This document shows positions 23,702 to 32,800 of a stretch of 35,735 nt of DNA, piece after piece (within the stretch, counting starts at the first letter, position 1; each line of letters starts with the position of its first letter). The DNA is from Bacteroidota bacterium. Its GTDB lineage: Bacteria; Bacteroidota; Bacteroidia; Chitinophagales; Chitinophagaceae. The translations under genes and the position numbers were made by a program. The stretch spans positions 1 to 35,735 of the forward strand of contig JAFDXJ010000037.1 in the NCBI GenBank assembly GCA_018268015.1, read 5' to 3'. A model generated the notes under the pieces. The model made no database searches. It worked only from the letters and a program-made list of their open reading frames with translations, and had not been told where the DNA came from.

Positions 23702-24892
23702 TTATTGAATGTCATATAAGGCCACGTTTTTATCTTCCTGATAATTTGCAGGAAGTTTAAACATCGAATCAGGCATATCTTTTTTAGTAATGCTGCTTAA
23801 CTGTAATACATTAGAAGTGCCGGTTGACCGGGTTATTGATTTTACAAGGATCCCCGTGCAGCCTGCATCAATTATTTTCTTTACCACTGCAGGTGAGTGA
23901 TTTTCAAAAATCACAGGTGAAACAAAGGACGCTCCCGGAACCTCACTGCTATACCATTCCTCATTTTCTTCATGCGATGTTTGACCTAATGCTTTGAGAG
24001 TATAGATTATTTTTATGTGTATGCAGTTATATCCAAACATTTTTTCCGCCCCTATCTTTTGCACCTGTACATCGTATTCATTTTTCCCAACTTCGGTTCT
24101 GTACTGTTTAGAATATTTTTTATATTGCTCGTTCAGGTTGATACTGTAGTTTTCATGTACGCTTGCCAGTGAGGTGGCGTGCACTTTCATGTTTATCTGC
24201 GACGATTCCATGTATCCTTCTGTAAATACATTCCATTGCACCGGGTTGGTATTGATTAAAACATTTTTCCACAGCCCATCTTTTATCCCTTTGGTGGAAG
24301 TGCCGCCGGAATATTGCAACATAATGACACTTCCATTTCCTGAAACAGGCACTTTGTAATTTTCCGGTTGTTCGGGGGTATAAACTGTAGTGTAAGTTTT
24401 GTCAGGCCCGGCAGTACCGTTTTCCTGTGCCTGCTGCATTCCTTTGGCTACCTCTTTTAATGGATTATCATCTTTCAATTGTCCCATTTGGGAGTTTAAT
24501 ATGAGTTTGGATAAAGCATCACCCGGATTACCATTTTTACCTCCCATCATGGATTGCATCTTTTTCATCATGTCATCCATATTTTTTCCGCCTCCAAGAT
24601 TTTTTAGAATGCCTGAATCATTTTTTCCAAACATGGCGGACATCCCTTTCGCAAGCATACTGTCTGCATTTGCGTTTTGTTGTGAAGATGAATCATTGGT
24701 TTGTTCTGAACCGTTTGTTGCCTGCTTTTCACTATTCTTCATTTCATTTGCAGCATTCCCTTTTGTAGTATCGGCATTTGATGTTTGCGCTATAGGACTT
24801 TCACTCATTTTTTTTGAAGCCTGGTTGCAGGAAATGACAAATGAGATAGTTGCCAATAAAAAAATGGATGCTGGTAATTTCAGGTATTGCAT
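23702..24892 (-). CDS. DUF4412-like lipoprotein with Met/Gly-rich linker
   Basis: A 396-residue protein from the ATG at 24892; a start 20 codons further upstream is rejected. The signal peptide ends in the lipobox VISC. A long Ser/Asn/Gln-rich region follows, then a Met/Gly-rich segment (MDDMMKKMQSMMGGKNG) near residues 110-130. The C-terminal 220 residues contain the DUF4412-type domain, with VQKIGAEKMFGYNCIHIKI, AGCTGILVK and MFKLPANYQED. Compared with its two paralogs it carries an extra 150-residue N-terminal part. It is probably anchored to a membrane face toward the periplasm or outside; function unknown. Confidence 0.75.
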   Translation of the reverse strand: MQYLKLPASIFLLATISFVISCNQASKKMSESPIAQTSNADTTKGNAANEMKNSEKQATNGSEQTNDSSSQQNANADSMLAKGMSAMFGKNDSGILKNLGGGKNMDDMMKKMQSMMGGKNGNPGDALSKLILNSQMGQLKDDNPLKEVAKGMQQAQENGTAGPDKTYTTVYTPEQPENYKVPVSGNGSVIMLQYSGGTSTKGIKDGLWKNVLINTNPVQWNVFTEGYMESSQINMKVHATSLASVHENYSINLNEQYKKYSKQYRTEVGKNEYDVQVQKIGAEKMFGYNCIHIKIIYTLKALGQTSHEENEEWYSSEVPGASFVSPVIFENHSPAVVKKIIDAGCTGILVKSITRSTGTSNVLQLSSITKKDMPDSMFKLPANYQEDKNVALYDIQ

Positions 24893-24917
24893 ATTTTTTA
24901 AGATTGAAAAATTTATT

Positions 24918-25499
24918 CTAATTCTTTTCAAAAGGCAAATCAAAACTACCATCAGTGATGGTTACAGTGTTGCCTCCATCCTGTTCATCAGCCTTATAAG
25001 TTCCAGAAAAAGTTCCTTTAACACGGTTGGCATCTATGCTGGAAATGGTAATTGTTACAGAAACAGCATAATGATTCCTGTAAGTTTTTCCATCCATATA
25101 AGAAGCCTCTTTTGTTTCTTTGTCAAGATCCCCGGAAGGAGAAGGGGTGGAATTATTTATAGATGTAGTTCCGCTATTAGCTATTTTAAAATTAAATACG
25201 GTGCTGCTGTTAGTTGTAACTTCTATCTTCAACATCCCGTTTGCAGCATCATTGCTTACTTCATTGATAAACAAATTAGATTGTTGTACATAATTGCGTG
25301 CATCAATGTGCTTTCCATTGACGGTGTAGGAAAATATTCCATGTGTGCCTGATAAATTTTTATCTATGGCATTATCATTTTCCTGGGAAGAAGTTGTTTT
25401 TGAATCTTGTGTACTTGCTTTGTCTGTTGCTGAATTTGAATTACAGGAAAATAAAAATATTAAGCATGTGAGGAGATAGAATAATCGGCGTGTCATCAT
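24918..25499 (-). CDS. Small lipoprotein, tandem paralog family, member 1
   Basis: A 193-residue lipoprotein with lipobox LFSC. The linker is Ser/Asn/Asp-rich and the core is a beta-rich domain (FSYTVNGKHIDARNYVQQ ... VKGTFSGTY ... VTITDGSFDLPFEKN). The ending VTITDGxFDLPF and the xGTFSGx strand are shared with the next two genes. It is the most diverged of the three. Similar lipoproteins in Bacteroidota have no assigned function. Gaps of 25 and 26 bases to its neighbours on the same strand indicate one transcript. Confidence 0.72.
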   Translation of the reverse strand: MMTRRLFYLLTCLIFLFSCNSNSATDKASTQDSKTTSSQENDNAIDKNLSGTHGIFSYTVNGKHIDARNYVQQSNLFINEVSNDAANGMLKIEVTTNSSTVFNFKIANSGTTSINNSTPSPSGDLDKETKEASYMDGKTYRNHYAVSVTITISSIDANRVKGTFSGTYKADEQDGGNTVTITDGSFDLPFEKN

Positions 25500-25525
25500 T
25501 TTTGATTTAAAATGGGTTAGAATAT

Positions 25526-26104
25526 TTATTCCGGTTTTATATTACCGGTGGAAAAAGGGATATCAAATTTTCCATCTGTTACGGTCACTTCTTTTTTTGT
25601 ACCATTGGGTGTATCTACACCTAAGAGAAATTTTCCGGAAAAAGTACCGGTTATATTTTTATCATTTACTGAAATTATATTTACTGTAACATCCTCTGCT
25701 CCATAGCGAGAATTATCTCCGCCCAGAAAATCAAGCGTTATATCAAAGGGCTGGTTGTCACGGTCTTTTTTAGTAAAGGCGCCAGTTTTATCAGGAACAG
25801 AAAACCTGAAAGAATAGGCCATATCTCCTTTTTTGTCAGAATGCAGAAAAAATAATAACCGCTTTCCTGAATTATCCGCAGTGGGATAAATGAACGCAGT
25901 GTTTTCTAATTGCAGCTCATCAATGGCGCCTCCACTTATGGCCTCACCATCTATCGTTGCAGAGAAGCTCCCTTGTGCTGAAGAGTTTTTAGAAGACGCT
26001 GATTCGCTGTTGCCGGCATTCCCTGAAGATTTGCTGTCATTGCTGTTGCAGGCGGTAAAAGTCGCGATTGAAAAAAATGATATAACAAACAGTAAATTTT
26101 TCAT
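25526..26104 (-). CDS. Small lipoprotein, tandem paralog family, member 2
   Basis: A 192-residue protein with signal peptide and lipobox FTAC (CNSND). A Ser-rich linker is followed by GSFSATIDGEAISGGAIDELQ and the shared end ITGTFSGKFLLGV...VTVTDGKFDIPF. Its first 22 codons are nearly identical to those of member 3, and the 74 bases upstream are also duplicated. Recent tandem duplication is therefore clear. The insert FLLGVDTPNGTKKE is also found in the remnant at 26832-26985. Confidence 0.75.
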   Translation of the reverse strand: MKNLLFVISFFSIATFTACNSNDSKSSGNAGNSESASSKNSSAQGSFSATIDGEAISGGAIDELQLENTAFIYPTADNSGKRLLFFLHSDKKGDMAYSFRFSVPDKTGAFTKKDRDNQPFDITLDFLGGDNSRYGAEDVTVNIISVNDKNITGTFSGKFLLGVDTPNGTKKEVTVTDGKFDIPFSTGNIKPE

Positions 26105-26226
26105 GTTATTTTATTTTGAGTTGAAAGAATTTTAGTTTGAGTATGGTGGCTACGAGACCCGGAATAGTTTCAAGCCAACTAATGGCTTCCTAATTTGAAA
26201 ATAGGCAAATCAAATTTTCCATCTGT
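26105..26226. repeat. Duplicated intergenic/3' segment, copy A
   Basis: The spacer before member 2 plus the end of member 3 is closely matched by 26758-26880 (roughly nine in ten bases identical by eye). The match includes GACCCGGAATAGTTTCAAG, the words around the stop codon and the AAATCAAATTTTCCATCTGTTAC region. Confidence 0.7.
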
Positions 26227-26757
26227 TACCGGCAATATGCTGCTACCATCTTCCCCAATTACACTTCCTGAAAATGTACCGGACACTCTTTTGTCGGATA
26301 GTTTTTCCACATTAATGGTAATACTATTTACATGTGGGTCTATCTTCACATCAGCACCATGATTACCTGATCCTGTATATGTACATGCATATGCTGTGTC
26401 GTTTACTTTATCATTCTCTTTTGTAAAGGTGCTGGATCCTGTCTTGTTTGGAATGCCAAACATAAAGGAAGACACACTACCATCTTCTGCACTTGCGTTG
26501 GTCAATATAAGAGTTATAACTCCTCCATCATCGGTATTTAAATTCGCCTTGAACCCTTCCATCAGCGTACCTTTTTCATCTACTTTTTTTCCGGCTACAG
26601 TAAATGTATAGCTGCCTTCATCGCCTGTGGCAATGCTTGTATTGGATGAAGGATTACTGGTTGCATCATTTGCTGCAGCCTTGTTGTTGTTATTGCTGTT
26701 GCAGGCGGTAGTAGTTGCGATTAAAAAAATTGATATAGCGAACAGTAAATGTTTCAT
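26179..26757 (-). CDS. Small lipoprotein, tandem paralog family, member 3
   Basis: A 192-residue protein with lipobox TTAC (CNSNN). An Asn/Ala-rich linker is followed by a beta-rich core (GSYTFTVAGKKVDEKGTLM ... VSGTFSGSVIGEDG) and the end PVTDGKFDLPIFKLGSH. The start region is nearly the same at DNA level as that of member 2. The end (FDLPIFKxGSH) recurs in the remnant downstream of its promoter. A tandem Asn run after the Cys (NNNN) suggests a repeat-driven linker. Function unknown; it lies in a same-strand lipoprotein array. Confidence 0.75.
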   Translation of the reverse strand: MKHLLFAISIFLIATTTACNSNNNNKAAANDATSNPSSNTSIATGDEGSYTFTVAGKKVDEKGTLMEGFKANLNTDDGGVITLILTNASAEDGSVSSFMFGIPNKTGSSTFTKENDKVNDTAYACTYTGSGNHGADVKIDPHVNSITINVEKLSDKRVSGTFSGSVIGEDGSSILPVTDGKFDLPIFKLGSH

Positions 26758-26880
26758 GTTATTTTATTTTAAGTTTAAAGAATTTTAGTTTGAGTATGAT
26801 GGCTTCGGGACCCGGAATAGTTTCAAGTCAACTAATGGCTTCCAAATTTGAAAATCGGTAAATCAAATTTTCCATCTGTT
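26758..26880. repeat. Duplicated intergenic/3' segment, copy B
   Basis: This is the counterpart of 26105-26226, now in front of member 3. It contains the same spacer and the same gene end (FDLPIFKFGSH and stop at 26832). Confidence 0.7.
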
Positions 26881-26985
26881 ACGTTTACTTTTTTTTGTAG
26901 CATTTGGAATATCTACACCTAAAAGAAGCTTTCCTGCAAAAAATCCCGATAAGAGACTCTCTCGTTTATAAAAGCCGCAATGCCA
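26832..26985 (-). pseudogene. Chimeric 3' remnant of a fourth lipoprotein paralog
   Basis: Leftward reading from about 26975 gives LSGFFAGKLLLGVDIPNATKK, close to FSGKFLLGVDTPNGTKK of member 2. After an A8 run a one-base shift gives VNVTDGKFDLPIFKFGSH and a stop, close to the end of member 3. The 5' half of the gene is gone. The mosaic of two family members indicates unequal recombination between tandem copies. Confidence 0.7.
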
Positions 26986-27045
26986 TTTATTATTCCGGCT
27001 CTTATACCATCATTAAATATTGAAATGAATTATTTCGTTCCAATA

Positions 27046-27554
27046 TTATTTAGAGTCATCTTTGTTTTCTACTGATTTACCGGTTTTGGATAGCGTCTTT
27101 TGCAAATCCCCTTTTAAAGAATCAAACGATGTTCTTATATTGTCAGAAGTCGAACGAAAAAGCCAGGCCCCGCCTGTAATAACTATGGCAGATATGGCTG
27201 CTATCCATAAACCAAAACTGATTCCATAACTGCCAAAGCCGGGTACATTATCCATGCTAAGTCCACTGGTTGCTGATAAAAAACTGATAATAAAATAACC
27301 GGTGATAACTAAATTAACTATGCCGGAAAAAAGAACAATGACCATGACTTGCCCGGCAGATTTTTTTGTGCATCTCCCGTGTAAGAAAGAAATGCTGATA
27401 TGCCGAATAAAATAAAGACCAATACTCCCCAACTGTGCAGTCCGTTGATGGAGCCAAAGCCATAACTGTACCATGGCAGGAAGCAGGATATGAAACCGGC
27501 TGCACCGGCTATTAAGGTAAACTTCCGTTGTTTGTGCATTTGTTGAAAATTCAT
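27046..27554 (-). pseudogene. Four-helix membrane protein, frameshifted at an A7 run
   Basis: The first part (ATG at 27554) reads QRKFTLIAGAAGFISCFLPWYSYGFGS...FLSYTGDAQK with two helices. At seven consecutive A (plus-strand T at 27361-27367) the frame must shift to continue as KSAGQVMVIVLFSGIVNLVITGYF. A third and fourth helix and a charged Lys/Asp-rich tail ending at 27046 follow. An A8 tract would give GDAQKKSAGQV and a normal protein of about 169 residues. The uninterrupted quality of both halves suggests a very recent change, a slippage switch or a sequencing error. Family unknown. Confidence 0.75.
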
Positions 27555-27613
27555 GATGATAAAATTTATAAGTGAATACTATTTTATTATTTTACTTGTT
27601 ATATTCTTCATTA

Positions 27614-28378
27614 TTAAAAGCCCTGTGTTTCTTTATATCCCGAAGGCACTTCAAACATGCTTTCCGGAAAATTATCATGGCTGATTTTTGTAAGCTGCGA
27701 ATTCACTTTGGAATCTTTTCCCCGGTCAAGGAATTTCACAGGAAACCCTGTACAGCCCATTTGGATTAATTGGCCGGCAACATCATTGTTGTAGGCAATG
27801 CCCATCCCTTTTGAGAATTGCTTCTCTATTCCCGAAGGCATTGGAATATCTTTTGTCATCCACACATCAGTAGTGTCGGAAGAATTCATAAAACTTTGTA
27901 CACCGGAAAAATTCATTGTTTTAATGATTTGCGCATGCACACAGTTAAGACCCTGAATCGTTTCATTGCCAATTTTAGATACTGTATATTTTGTATGTTG
28001 ATCAAGCATATCATTGCCGGAAGCGGTATCAATTTTATTAATACTGTATGTTTTTGCACTATCGTCAATAAGCGTAGATTGTGCAGGATTTTTTGCATCA
28101 GAAAGGCCAACCATCATCAAAGAAGCCTTACCATTATTGACCGTGTACATTTCCACCCTCGCTTTGCCAGAGTGTGATATATATATTTTCTGAAGCATGT
28201 TCATTGAGATGTTTTCACCCTCAGTTTTCATGTTCATTTCCATATAAGTATCTCCTCCGGAGCCGGAAGATTTTATATCGCTATTCTTGTCCGTAGTGCT
28301 ACTCCCGGTATTTGACTGGCAACTATACAGCGTTAAAGCGATTAACAAAAAAGTTGTTACTTTTAATATCATTTTCAT
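27614..28378 (-). CDS. DUF4412-like lipoprotein
   Basis: A 254-residue protein with signal peptide and lipobox LYSC (C20). A Ser/Gly/Asp-rich linker leads into the DUF4412-like domain. Family landmarks are KIYISHSGKARVEMY, STLIDDSAKTYSI, YTVSKIGNETIQGLNCVHAQI, MGCTGFPVK and MFEVPSGY. It aligns along its length with the damaged gene at 22879-23661. It shares the C-terminal domain with the gene at 23702. It is predicted to be membrane-anchored outside the cytoplasm. Function unknown; possibly a binding protein, as no catalytic motif is seen. Confidence 0.8.
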   Translation of the reverse strand: MKMILKVTTFLLIALTLYSCQSNTGSSTTDKNSDIKSSGSGGDTYMEMNMKTEGENISMNMLQKIYISHSGKARVEMYTVNNGKASLMMVGLSDAKNPAQSTLIDDSAKTYSINKIDTASGNDMLDQHTKYTVSKIGNETIQGLNCVHAQIIKTMNFSGVQSFMNSSDTTDVWMTKDIPMPSGIEKQFSKGMGIAYNNDVAGQLIQMGCTGFPVKFLDRGKDSKVNSQLTKISHDNFPESMFEVPSGYKETQGF

Positions 28379-28451
28379 ACGATTGTTTTTTTTAAATAAT
28401 TATTCAAAAAAGTATTTCGACTATTTGGGACAGCCAAACGAAACGAATGAG

Positions 28452-28714
28452 CTATTCCTTACCCTGATCAACTTCAACGATATGTGCTTCACTACTTTTA
28501 TATCCTTCAGATCCAAAATAACTGCTGACTTTTCCGCCTAAGACAGGTTGACCGTCTATAACGCATGACCAGCTTACATGACCTGAAGAAGGATTTACTA
28601 AAAAAGACGAATACTTTATAGTAGCTTCCTTGTTATTCGATGCTCTTTGATTGCTGGAACAAGAAATCATAGAGATAAGGTTAAAATTGTTACATACTGA
28701 GTGGCATATTTCAT
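28452..28714 (-). pseudogene. Small lipoprotein, frameshift in the signal peptide
   Basis: An ATG at 28714 opens MKYATQYVTILTLSL and then stops at TGA (28669-28667). One base earlier another frame continues as MISCSSNQRASNNKEATIKYSSFLVNP...YFGSEGYKSSEAHIVEVDQGKE. A single T restored in CTATG would give LSLMISCSS, a proper signal peptide with lipobox. The mature protein would be about 70 residues, of unrecognised family. Alternatively the 72-codon frame from 28670 is used without a signal. It is the first gene of the lipoprotein array. Confidence 0.55.
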
Positions 28715-29180
28715 ATTCTATATTTGAGGCTATTTATGTAAATCGAATCTTTTATGATTTGAATAGATTGAGGGTAATTTTTCTGTACAGATGTTTTACA
28801 AATCAAAATATGTATTACAGAATGTATCTGAAAAAATTCCAGATAGATAATCCCTATTTTAGTACTTGAATCTTAAAAAGCTCATCCTGTTGAGTGGCCT
28901 ATGATGGGAATGATACTGCTTGCATCGAATCTTTCTTAATTATATTCATTTAAACTATTTTTTTAAAAAATGAGGATAAATGTCAATTAATAATCTTACA
29001 AAATTTCTTACTTAAACCACTCTGTATATACATGTTTAGATGGCAATAATTCAAAGTTGATTTTTTGAATGTTCAATCTTTGTCAAAGGTAAATCACAAT
29101 CTACGGGTCGCCTATCACATGAAGATGTGATATTTACTCAGGCTAATGAGGAGTCTTCACAGAAAAATTTGTACCCTGTA
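28715..29180. other. Gene-free stretch with a palindrome
   Basis: No supported gene. The inverted repeat TATCACAT/ATGTGATA with a 4-base loop lies at 29113-29132, about 50 bases beyond the stop of the response regulator gene. It has no T-run, so it could be a regulator site of the TGTGA...TCACA type or an mRNA-end hairpin. Confidence 0.4.
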
Positions 29181-29810
29181 TTAATGGGATTTCCTTAGCA
29201 TATTAATAGCGTCAGTACGTGAGTGTACATGTAATTTTTCGTAAATACTTCTAATAAAGGAACGAACCGTCTCGATGCTGATAAACATTTTTTCTGCAAT
29301 CTCTTTATAAAGAAGGCCTTTAGATAATTCTTCCAAAACTTCCCTTTCGCGCAGGGTAAGGGTTGCAATTGCATTGGATACTTTTTCACATTTATTGAAA
29401 TAATTTACCACTAATCTGGCAATGGGAGCAGACATGGGAGAGCTGCCTTCATAAATCTCTTTGATAGCGGTAAGTAACCTTTCAGGAGGCTCGCTTTTGA
29501 GAATATAACCCGTAGCCCCCGCCGATAGTGCATCAAAAATCCGATCCGGGTTTTCAAAAACTGTGAACATCATAAATTGAATAGAAGGAAAACTTGGTTT
29601 CAACTGCCGGATACAAGCAATACCGGAATACCCTGGAAGTTCAATATCCATCAACACTACATCAGGACGTGTGTTTCTGATATCAGCTCGGAACGATTCT
29701 GCATTTTCATAAGCTCCTACCATACTCAGTCCATCCTGTGCTTGTATTAGTGTGCTTTCTCCTTCTCTAATCACTTTATCATCTTCCACAATCGAAACCT
29801 TAATGGCCAT
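29181..29810 (-). CDS. NarL/LuxR-type response regulator
   Basis: A 209-residue protein. The receiver domain has the acidic pair D9/D10 and the phospho-acceptor D55 (VVLMDIELPG), followed by MMFTVF and YILKSEPP with the conserved Lys. The C-terminal LuxR helix-turn-helix reads LTLREREVLEELSKGLLYKEIAEKMFISIETVRSFIRSIYEKLHVHSRTDAI. It lies 81 bases after the sensor kinase on the same strand and is clearly its partner. Targets are unknown; the adjacent lipoprotein array is one candidate (inference). Confidence 0.93.
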   Translation of the reverse strand: MAIKVSIVEDDKVIREGESTLIQAQDGLSMVGAYENAESFRADIRNTRPDVVLMDIELPGYSGIACIRQLKPSFPSIQFMMFTVFENPDRIFDALSAGATGYILKSEPPERLLTAIKEIYEGSSPMSAPIARLVVNYFNKCEKVSNAIATLTLREREVLEELSKGLLYKEIAEKMFISIETVRSFIRSIYEKLHVHSRTDAINMLRKSH

Positions 29811-29891
29811 ATAGTAAAGAGTTAATCATTTTTATTAAAAGACAAAACTAACCGGTAAATCCCTTAAAGACAATAACACTTTCATGTGGTT

Positions 29892-32800
29892 TCATGAAGA
29901 CGCATAAAGGGTTCCATTTATCATAACCTCAGAGCCGATACCAGCCTGTGACTGAATAGTAATTGCAGCATGAATCATTGCCGCCCTGTTTTTCATTCCC
30001 CGGATACCGTTCCCGAACTGTTCGCTATCTCCAGTATAAATTCCAACTCCATCATCTACAACTTTCATCTGGTAATGATGTCCGGTAAGTTCAATCGAGA
30101 TAGTCAGTTTATTTGCATGGGCATGTTTTACAGCATTGTTTATTGACTCTTTCAGAATCAAAAATAAATTTCGTTTAATATCGGGATGCACCATAATATC
30201 CGGAATCACATCCGAAAAATGAATTGTATAATTCAAAGGCAGGCCCTGCATAAATTGATGAATGTAATGCCGAAAATAGGCAAACATGCTATCCAATTTA
30301 TCCTGATGCGGATTGATGGTCCAGACAATTTCTCCAAGGTTGTTTACAAGTTCATGTGATTGCCGGTTAATGTTTTGCAATACATCCAAAAAATCTTTTT
30401 TCGATGCCTCCTTATTTTGTTTTGCCAATTCACTCCTGATAGATATTCTTGTAAGACCTGCACCAATCTCATCATGAATGTCGCTGGCAATCCTGTTTCT
30501 AAGGTCATTGATTTGTTGTTGTTGCTTCAAGATTGCAAGTTTTTTGTGTAGCCGTTTTGTAGCAGCAGTATAAATTGCCCATGTTGCAATTATTGCAATC
30601 AATAAAATAGAAACGAGTCGAAACCACCAGGTTTGATAAAAAGGAGGAAATACAGTAATGAATAAAGAGGAATACCTACCATCCCAAACAGTTCCGCGAA
30701 ATGTGGCACGCATTTGCAAATCATATTGCCCCGGCGGTAGTTTGGTAAATTTTGCAATACCTTCATTGCCCACATCCTGCCAGTTATCCTCATACCCTTT
30801 TAGCCGGTAGGCATAGTTGATTTCATTACCATGCAACATATCCGGTGAAACAAATGAAACTGATACATTATCTTCTCCGGGTAAAACTTTTATTTCTTTC
30901 TCTGCAGGAGGAATGTACATTTCATGCCACATCTTTTGTAACAAAGTAGGCACCGGCAAACTGATACTTTCAGAAAGCATAACATCTGCCGGTTTGAAAT
31001 AAATGAAACCATGCGCATTGCCTGCAAATAAATAGCCCTCTTTGGTAAACAGAAAAGGATCATCTCCATTGACTCCTGATAACTGTACTATATTTCGGTC
31101 AACATTATGAATCTCGTTTTCTCCCAAATCTATCCATACAAGTCCGGTTGCAGTAAGCACCCATAATCTGTTTTTATCGTCAATACGCATACTGCGGACA
31201 AACAAGTCAGGCAGGCCGTTCTTAATTGAATATAATTTAAATTCATGAAGGGTATCATTATACCTGATTAATCCGCCACCGTTAGAGCCGATCCAGATAT
31301 GGCCGGATCTGTCAGCAATAATGCAATGCAACTTATCTGTGAATGCCTGCCCGTTTACTTCTATAGGAATATGTGTTACTCTATTCGTTTTATTATTGAT
31401 AAAATCCAGTACGTTGTTCATTAAATTGATTACCCAAATATTATTATTTTCATCTACAGCCAGTTGGCCAACCAGATCATCGCTTAGCCTTTTACTTTTT
31501 TCTTTTGAGTGGGTATTAAAATAAATAGCTTCGTTTGTAACCGCATTGAATTTTAAAAGGCCTTCTCTCCATGCTCCTAACCAGTAATTTCCCAAAAGAT
31601 CTTTTTGAAGTACTGTAAACCCTTTCTGAAAATTGAGTATATCAGGAGGAAAATTTTCTTTCAGTTTTTTAAGAATTGTTTTTGTTCGTAAATCAAACGC
31701 TGCTAATCCGTTCTGAGTACTAAGTAACAGGTGGTCGTTTTCCGGTAATATGCGCCAAATGCCATATAGCCCGGATCCGGTGGTAGTATAACTTTTGTAA
31801 GACGCTGTCTTTGGATCATAAGACACCAACCCATTTGTAGCACCTGCATTATAATTTAATAGTCCGATCCAAATTTTCCCGGAAATGTCTTCAGCCATAG
31901 TTTCTATTTCACTGATATCCATTTTTTCATACCCCTTTTTCGTATTATTGACCATTACGACATTATCTCTGCCGGGGTTGCAATAGTCAATGCCACTTTC
32001 AGGAGTACCTATCCATAGGATTTGATCTTTATCAATAAATAAGGTTTTGATCAGATTGCTTGATAATGAGCCTGCATCACTTTTATAATTGGCATATTGT
32101 AAAAATTGGCCTGACTGTTTATTAAACCAGGTAAGGCCACTCCCCCAATAACCCATCCAACAGGTGTTTTCATCATAATTACTGAGATCCATAAAATAAT
32201 GGAATGGAAACCGGAATGCATTGATGTGATGCGTAATTAAGTTCGCTTCTATTATAAAATTGTTGACATCGCCCCGAAAATCTGCAAACCAAAAATCATT
32301 TCCAGATACATTTACCAGACCAAGCATTGTAGTGTTTTCGCCATCTGGCAGATCACTACTTTTTAAAGCAACACTGAAATGTTCTCCATCATCCTTTGAC
32401 ACATAAATGGCAGAATCCGTGATAAAACCAATTACTCCTTTTGAATGGAGAAACATGCTCTTATTGTCAACCGATGAAGGGATATTCCTGAAATGTTTAG
32501 GAATGAGTTCTTTCTTTGTGGAATCCGATTCTAAAAATCCAAAGAGTGGAGAATAGGCTAGTATGTTGCCATTTTTTTGAATTGTAATGGTAGATAATAT
32601 TTCATGGTTTACGATTCTTTTGCCACTTTTATCTTTTACAAAATAATTGATAAACTTACCGGTGTGCTTATCAAAGCAACTAACAGAATAGGCAGAACGA
32701 ACCCAAATATTATCTGCAGAATCAACACAAAGCCCTAAACAAATATTGCTTGCGATGGAGTTACTATCTGAATAAGAATGAAGGAATGTTCGAAAATGTT

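Noticed and set aside
24399..25352. Rightward 317-codon open frame opposite the lipoprotein genes
   Set aside because: It lies antisense to two well-supported lipoprotein genes, has an unusual Phe/Ile/Ser-rich composition and no recognisable domain; it is a shadow of their Ser/Asn-rich linkers.
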